Shown here: positions 6,283-10,257 of the stretch, piece after piece | Layout of the letters: each line of letters starts with the position of its first letter | Position numbering within the stretch: the stretch's first letter is position 1 | Assembly (NCBI GenBank): GCA_021826835.1 | Contig: JAKAYH010000050.1 | Location: 1-10,257, forward strand | DNA length: 10,257 nucleotides | Reading direction: 5' to 3' | From: Thermoplasmata archaeon | GTDB taxonomy: Archaea > Thermoplasmatota > Thermoplasmata > Thermoplasmatales > Thermoplasmataceae | The notes under the pieces: model-generated | The model's database searches: none | Told to the model about the DNA's origin: nothing | Seen by the model: only the letters and a program-made list of their open reading frames with translations | Made by a program: the position numbers and the translations under genes

Positions 6283-8310
6283 ATGCGAATGAGTAATGAA
6301 TTAGACGAATTTTCAGAGAACTTTCATACAGAGATCAGATCTGAAGCAATTGTATCTGATTCGCTAAGAGAAGTAAAATTTGTTGAGAAAGTCGGCGAAA
6401 TTCTTGAAGAAAACGGTGTTTTGGAAGCTTTTACTCCGTGCCAATACCATAAAGATGATATAAAAGTAGATGGATACGATTCCGTTTCGGATGATGAGAC
6501 AATAACGGTGGTTGTATCCAAGTTTTTTGATGATTGCAATATCGAAAAAACTCAACTAAAGAAAAGCGATGTTGATAAAATTTTTATTAGCTTGAGAAAA
6601 TTCTTTTATGCATCCTTGACCAGAGGTTCTGATTGGATTGAAATGTCGAACGAGGCGAACGACTTGGCAGAAAATATATATGAAAATAGAAAAAAAATAA
6701 CAAAGCTAAATCTATTACTTATAACAGACGGTGTTGCACCAAAGGAACCGGCAAAAACTGAAGAGTTCAGAGGAACATATATAAGCCAAGTTGTGTGGGA
6801 CATAGAGAGAATATATGATTTTTATAAAACAGGAGAAAGGGAAAAGATAGACGTAAATTTTATTGAATACTATGCAAAACCTTTAACCTATATATTATTA
6901 AGTGGAAACGACAATAAATATTCAATTTATCTCATGTTTATGCCCGGAGACCTATTGGCCAGCGTATATGAAAGGTGGGGTATTAGGATACTTGATTTGA
7001 ACGTAAGAGTGTTTCTTTCTTCAAAAGGTGGCGTTAACAAAGGACTAAGAAAGACTATAGTGGAGGAACCCGATCTATTCTGTGCTTTTAACAATGGAGT
7101 CACTGCTTATGCCGAGACTGTCGATATTGAAACATATGAAGGCATCAGCAGTTTAAGAAAAGCACACGACTTCCAAATTATTAACGGAGGTCAGACTACT
7201 GCCTCGCTATATCATGCCAAAGTAAAGGACAAAGCCGATCTGAGTTCCATATTTGTTCCCTTTAAACTTGTAGTACTTCACAGCAACGGAAATAATTATA
7301 CCCTTTTAAATAGAATTAGTAAGTATTCAAACACACAGAATAAAGTTCAAATAGCAGACTTGGCGGCGAACGAGAAGCCACATCCTGAATTGCAGGCGAT
7401 CTCTAATAAAATAATGGCACCTGATCCAACGGGGGGATCGCTGCAAAAATACTGGTTTTATGAAAGAGCCAGGGGAAGCTATCAGGAACAGCTAAATATG
7501 AAAGTTAAAACCCTGTCGCAGAAAAAGAAATACGAAATTCTGACCCCGAAAAATCAGAAATTTGACAAAATAATGCTGGGAAAAGTCTGGAACACTTATA
7601 TAGAAAAACCCTACCTAGTGAGTCTGGGTGGTCAAAAAAACTTTGCGAGGTTCAACGAATGGCTAGTGGAACAGAATGATGACCTAATTTTGTTTTTCAA
7701 ACAAACCATAGCACTTATAATATTATGGAAAGCGACTGAACGTGTAGTCCTAAAGAAGAAATATTCCGGCTATAGGCACAACATAGTTACTTATTCGCTA
7801 TCGTGGCTCTTTTTTCTTACTCAGTCACGCATTGATCTGGATATGATATGGAGAAACCAGAAAGTTGGAAGTAATATGTGTGATGCCTTGGAGCGTATAT
7901 CAGAAATTGTAAATGAACATATACGCGGAACTTCACAAAATGTCACTGAATATTGTAAAAAAGAGGCTTGCTGGAATGATCTGAAGAATAATAATCTGAA
8001 TTTTGATTGGTCGAATATTGATGAATATAACAGTTATGAAGCAGATTTGAGTCTTAGTTCTCAGAATTTGAATGAAGATAAAGTAATAGAGTTCTGTATA
8101 GAGAAAGGATATCATGCCTGGGACAGCCTTTTCAAGTGGCTAAGGAAAAGAGATCTTTTCTCTCCGAATGCGAGAAAACAGGCCCGTACCATTGCGAAAA
8201 CACTTAAAAATGGAAGGGAACCGGATAAATATCTAAGCACGGTTTGCGCTAAAATATGGGAGGATGCCAAAGAGAAGGGTTGGATTTATGACACAGATTA
8301 TATTAAATAA
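6283..8310 (+). CDS. AIPR-family (abortive phage infection) protein
   Basis: This 675-residue protein carries the AIPR core in order: VRVFLSSKGGVNKGLRKTI (241-259), EPDLFCAFNNGVTAYAE (262-278), DFQIINGGQTTASLYHAK (296-313), RISKYSNTQNKVQIADL (344-360) and KYWFYERARGSYQEQL (389-404). Near the N-terminus, VDGYDSVSDDETITVVVSKF (62-81) resembles the DGYxxD segment often seen in the family. AIPR proteins were named from lactococcal phage-abortive systems; their biochemical activity is not well established, and I see no catalytic motif I can assign with confidence. The C-terminal part (about 420-675) is less recognisable and rich in Lys, Asn and Trp. The gene is very A-rich, with runs such as GAAAAAAAATAA-like stretches near 6690. 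Two starts are possible, ATG 6283 and ATG 6289; AAAGGA (6272-6277) favours the first and AGG at 6280 the second. Confidence 0.92.
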   Translation: MRMSNELDEFSENFHTEIRSEAIVSDSLREVKFVEKVGEILEENGVLEAFTPCQYHKDDIKVDGYDSVSDDETITVVVSKFFDDCNIEKTQLKKSDVDKIFISLRKFFYASLTRGSDWIEMSNEANDLAENIYENRKKITKLNLLLITDGVAPKEPAKTEEFRGTYISQVVWDIERIYDFYKTGEREKIDVNFIEYYAKPLTYILLSGNDNKYSIYLMFMPGDLLASVYERWGIRILDLNVRVFLSSKGGVNKGLRKTIVEEPDLFCAFNNGVTAYAETVDIETYEGISSLRKAHDFQIINGGQTTASLYHAKVKDKADLSSIFVPFKLVVLHSNGNNYTLLNRISKYSNTQNKVQIADLAANEKPHPELQAISNKIMAPDPTGGSLQKYWFYERARGSYQEQLNMKVKTLSQKKKYEILTPKNQKFDKIMLGKVWNTYIEKPYLVSLGGQKNFARFNEWLVEQNDDLILFFKQTIALIILWKATERVVLKKKYSGYRHNIVTYSLSWLFFLTQSRIDLDMIWRNQKVGSNMCDALERISEIVNEHIRGTSQNVTEYCKKEACWNDLKNNNLNFDWSNIDEYNSYEADLSLSSQNLNEDKVIEFCIEKGYHAWDSLFKWLRKRDLFSPNARKQARTIAKTLKNGREPDKYLSTVCAKIWEDAKEKGWIYDTDYIK

Positions 8311-8422
8311 AGAGTTACCTCATATACACATAAAGGAGTTGATTCTGAGGGACCGGATAGACTTCGAGATTACTTTACTTATAGCTTCAGTTACAATTGC
8401 CGGTGATAAAGTCTATGATTAA
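8288..8422 (+). CDS. Possible small protein of 44 residues bridging the AIPR and methyltransferase genes
   Basis: An ATG-initiated frame of 44 codons starts inside the end of the AIPR gene (23-base overlap), crosses the whole 104-base gap and ends in TAA 8 bases into the methyltransferase (ATGATTAA). The product begins MTQIILNKELPHIHIKELIL, has an acidic-basic middle (RDRIDFE) and a short hydrophobic run (ITLLIASVTIAG, 28-39), and ends DKVYD. It has no recognisable domain. In favour: it fills the only sizeable gap in an otherwise overlapping operon, and the GGTGAT site for the methyltransferase lies inside it, as expected for coupled translation. Against: it is short, its upstream purine stretch (GAGAAGGGT, ending at 8280) is a poor Shine-Dalgarno site, and a frame this long can arise by chance. 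It could also be a leader with a shorter start at TTG 8339, directly after AAAGGAG. Confidence 0.3.
   Translation: MTQIILNKELPHIHIKELILRDRIDFEITLLIASVTIAGDKVYD
8321..8334 (+). promoter_or_regulatory. Weak internal TATA-like stretch before the methyltransferase
   Basis: CATATACACATAAA could act as an internal archaeal box A, giving a start near 8350 and a leader of about 65 bases. A second weak candidate, TTACTTATAG (8375-8384), would give a nearly leaderless start. Either would allow methylase expression apart from the rest of the operon. AT-rich boxes are common here, so support is thin. Confidence 0.2.
8402..8407 (+). promoter_or_regulatory. Shine-Dalgarno GGTGAT that sets the methyltransferase start
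   Basis: GGTGAT is complementary to the 3' end of archaeal 16S rRNA (ATCACC) and lies 7 bases before ATG 8415. This places the start downstream of the possible TTG 8397 and GTG 8403, which would overlap or precede the site. Confidence 0.75.
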
Positions 8423-9995
8423 AGTCATTGACATATTTGCTGGACCTGGAGGACTTAGCGAAGGTTTTTCCTCCATAGTGAGGAATGGATTGAGACAATT
8501 TGATATAGTCCTTTCCATAGAAAAAAACGATTACGCTTTTCAAACCTTGAAATTAAGAACTTTTTTCAGAGAATTTCCATCTGGAGAAGCTCCCGAAGAA
8601 TATTATAAATTTTTGAGAGGGGAGTTAAAGCTTGAGGAACTTTATAGACTCTATCCCAAACAAACAACCAAAGCGGAAAAAAAATGCTGGAAAGCAGCAC
8701 TTGGGCCGGGAGGTGTACCTATTTCGGAAGTTAGGGAAAAAATTGCGTCTTCTATAAAATCTGATAAGAATACAGTACTCATTGGGGGACCACCGTGCCA
8801 AGCTTATTCACTTGCGGGCCGTTCAAGAAATAAGGGGAATCCGGGTTATAAAGAAGAGAAAGATCTGAGACAGCGTCTTTATGTTGAGTACCTTCGTGTT
8901 TTGGCTGATTTTAAACCAGCTATGTTCGTAATGGAAAACGTAAAGGGAATGCTTTCCGCTAAACTTAAAGGTGAAAGAATTTTTGACAGGATTTTAAACG
9001 ACCTTAAGGATCCATGTAAAGCTATTTCCAAGGAGGATGGAAATCTTATAAGTACTAAAAATGTGAAGTATGTTATATATTCGCTTAAAGATGGTAAAAT
9101 CCTAGATGATTCCAAACCTTCATCCGCAGTTATCAGGGCTGAATATTATGGAATTCCCCAAGCAAGACATAGAATTATACTGTTTGGAATCAGGGAAGAT
9201 CTATCATTGGTTCCTCCTAAGAGTTTAAAAATTAAAGAAAAGATTCCGATTTCTGACGTCATAGGTGATTTTCCTCCTCTTAGGGGAGGTGTTTCCAAAA
9301 CAGATGATTCGGAAGAAAACTGGAAGAAGCTGCTTCAATCACAACTGGAAAACGATCTTCTAACAGTAAATTCCGAGTGCGTAGAAAAATACAACTTAGA
9401 ACTATATATGTCGGAGACCTTGAAAAATCTTAAAATACCTGTAGAAGGGCGTGGAAAATATTTTATTAGAAAAAACGTAAATTCGGAATATAGACCGGAA
9501 TGGTATCAGGATCAAAGAATAGGAGGCATAATTCAACATGAAACGAGGAGTCACATGCAGTCCGATATTTTAAGATATTTTTATGCAGCCTGTTACGGCG
9601 ACGTACGCAATAGTAGTCCTGTCCTTTCTCAATTCCCAAAAAAACTACTTCCCAAACACTCAAATGTTAATATTGCAATGAGAACGAGTAGTACATTTTC
9701 TGACAGATTCAGGGTCCAGTTACGTAACAGACCCTCCACGACCATTGTTTCACACATCAGCAAAGACGGCCATTATTATATTCACTTTGACCCTATGCAA
9801 ACAAGGAGCCTTACAGTGAGAGAAGCTGCAAGGATACAGACCTTCCCGGATAACTATTACTTTTATGGCCCAAGAACGGCCCAGTATGTTCAGGTTGGAA
9901 ATGCAGTTCCACCACTGCTGGCAACACAAATAGCTGAGATTGTCCTTAATGTGTTCCAAGAGATGAATAAATTAGAAGTACCGTCTCTAAATTAA
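8415..9995 (+). CDS. DNA (cytosine-5-)-methyltransferase
   Basis: Starting at ATG 8415 the enzyme has 526 residues. It transfers a methyl group from S-adenosylmethionine to C5 of cytosine in a specific DNA site. The ordered motifs are visible: I, DIFAGPGGLSEGF (6-18), for cofactor binding; IV, GGPPCQAYS (124-132), with catalytic Cys128; VI, MENVKG (173-178), with Glu174; VIII, GIPQARHRI (246-254); IX, RPSTTIVS (439-446); and X, QVGNAVPPLLATQIAE (493-508). The target-recognition region between VIII and IX is long (about 265-435) and contains HETRSHMQSDILRYFYAA (375-392), a His/Arg/Asp pattern I recall from a subset of long C5 methylases. The stretch of about 90 residues between motifs I and IV (about 35-122) is also longer than in small enzymes such as M.HhaI. 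The target site cannot be read from sequence. In this operon it presumably protects host DNA. Motif I sits right at the start, as usual, which supports the chosen ATG. Confidence 0.96.
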   Translation: MIKVIDIFAGPGGLSEGFSSIVRNGLRQFDIVLSIEKNDYAFQTLKLRTFFREFPSGEAPEEYYKFLRGELKLEELYRLYPKQTTKAEKKCWKAALGPGGVPISEVREKIASSIKSDKNTVLIGGPPCQAYSLAGRSRNKGNPGYKEEKDLRQRLYVEYLRVLADFKPAMFVMENVKGMLSAKLKGERIFDRILNDLKDPCKAISKEDGNLISTKNVKYVIYSLKDGKILDDSKPSSAVIRAEYYGIPQARHRIILFGIREDLSLVPPKSLKIKEKIPISDVIGDFPPLRGGVSKTDDSEENWKKLLQSQLENDLLTVNSECVEKYNLELYMSETLKNLKIPVEGRGKYFIRKNVNSEYRPEWYQDQRIGGIIQHETRSHMQSDILRYFYAACYGDVRNSSPVLSQFPKKLLPKHSNVNIAMRTSSTFSDRFRVQLRNRPSTTIVSHISKDGHYYIHFDPMQTRSLTVREAARIQTFPDNYYFYGPRTAQYVQVGNAVPPLLATQIAEIVLNVFQEMNKLEVPSLN

Positions 9996-10013
9996 TGTCA
10001 TAAAAAATGTCTT

Positions 10014-10056
10014 AAAGATTGGTTATCTGTAAATATTCATCTTTGTTATTTTTATT
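10014..10056 (+). terminator. Candidate transcription terminator of the operon
   Basis: AAAGAT (10014-10019) can pair with ATCTTT (10039-10044) across a 19-base loop, and the right arm runs into a T-rich tract (CTTTGTTATTTTTATT, 10041-10056). Archaeal termination depends mainly on the T-rich tract, and this one lies 46-61 bases after the methyltransferase stop. The stem alone is weak. Confidence 0.45.
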
Positions 10057-10141
10057 ACATATACGTGACTTTACACCTATCCGATTTGATATTCTTAGAA
10101 ACACAGAATTTTAAAGGGTCCTGCCACTCTACAGTAGATCA

Positions 10142-10151
10142 AAAATTTATT
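10142..10151 (+). promoter_or_regulatory. TATA-like box before the right-edge gene
   Basis: AAAATTTATT is centred about 26 bases before ATG 10172. That is the spacing expected if transcription starts at the start codon itself (a leaderless mRNA), which is common in archaea. Confidence 0.4.
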
Positions 10152-10163
10152 CTGTCAGATGAT

Positions 10164-10211
10164 TGTCGGACATGAATCTACCCACTTTAAAGATAAGAAA
10201 CATGCCCGACA
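10164..10211. repeat. Imperfect inverted repeat TGTCGGACATG / CATGCCCGACA
   Basis: The arms at 10164-10174 and 10201-10211 match at 10 of 11 positions and are separated by 26 bases. A related TGTCAGATGAT (10153-10163) stands directly before the left arm as a near direct repeat (TGTCxGA). The left arm overlaps the predicted start codon of the right-edge gene. It could be an operator, a mobile-element end or chance. Confidence 0.4.
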
Positions 10212-10257
10212 GAGCCCACACTACACCGAATTACATAAATTTTGTGCAGTCCATAAA
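10172..10257 (+). CDS. Start of an unidentified gene (partial, runs off right edge)
   Basis: From ATG 10172 the frame stays open for 28 codons to the window edge. It begins MNLPTLKIRNMPDRAHTTPN and continues YINFVQSI. A TGA at 10160-10162 closes the frame upstream, leaving only TTG 10163 as another start. The TATA-like box at 10142-10151 sits at the right distance for a leaderless transcript, which supports a real gene. The peptide looks coding (balanced residues, no low-complexity run), but I recognise no family from so short a stretch. A transposase or another accessory protein is possible, without evidence. Confidence 0.45.
   Translation, partial: MNLPTLKIRNMPDRAHTTPNYINFVQSI

Noticed and set aside
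8397..8414. TTG start giving six extra residues on the methyltransferase
   Set aside because: GGTGAT at 8402-8407 is an ideal ribosome site for ATG 8415, and motif I normally lies right at the N-terminus.
1..10257. CRISPR array, tRNA or rRNA genes, integrase or recombinase
   Set aside because: I found no regularly spaced repeats, no tRNA-like cloverleaf or CCA end, no rRNA sequence and no recombinase motifs. The only hint of mobility is the untested right-edge frame.

Overview
The window looks like a piece of an archaeal chromosome, most likely from the Thermoplasmatales. The best evidence is the partial gene at the left edge. Its first 213 codons, read on the minus strand, strongly resemble (from memory) the tricorn-interacting aminopeptidases F2/F3 of Thermoplasma. 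Supporting signs are a GGTGAT Shine-Dalgarno site matching the archaeal 16S 3' end, TATA-box-like promoters, heavy use of ATA/AGA/AGG codons, and no bacterial -35/-10 pattern. The order-level assignment is an inference; no rRNA or tRNA is present to confirm it.

Layout. Bases 1-640 hold the start of the M1 aminopeptidase gene on the minus strand. Bases 641-968 are an AT-rich divergent intergenic region with a good plus-strand TATA box (752-760) and a 16-bp palindrome (784-799) at the predicted transcription start. Bases 969-9995 hold a tightly packed plus-strand operon: a MORC/paraMORC-type GHKL ATPase, a Z1-domain superfamily II helicase, a DUF4420-type PD-(D/E)XK nuclease, an AIPR (abortive phage infection) protein and a DNA cytosine-C5 methyltransferase. 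The first three genes overlap end to start and the fourth begins one base after the third. A 104-base gap precedes the methyltransferase, and a possible 44-codon gene bridges it (8288-8422). After 9995 come a T-rich terminator candidate and, at 10172, what looks like the start of another plus-strand gene that runs off the window.

How the genes may work together. This gene combination matches the MORC/paraMORC-linked restriction-modification neighbourhoods described by comparative genomics (Iyer, Abhiman and Aravind, 2008). The plausible model is that the methyltransferase marks host DNA, the GHKL ATPase and Z1 helicase sense or remodel DNA, the DUF4420 protein cuts, and the AIPR protein contributes an effector or second defence layer. 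All family assignments rest on visible motifs. The antiphage role, the division of labour and the methylated site are not shown by the sequence. Four of the five main genes needed or allowed a decision about their start codon, and the choices are explained in each entry.
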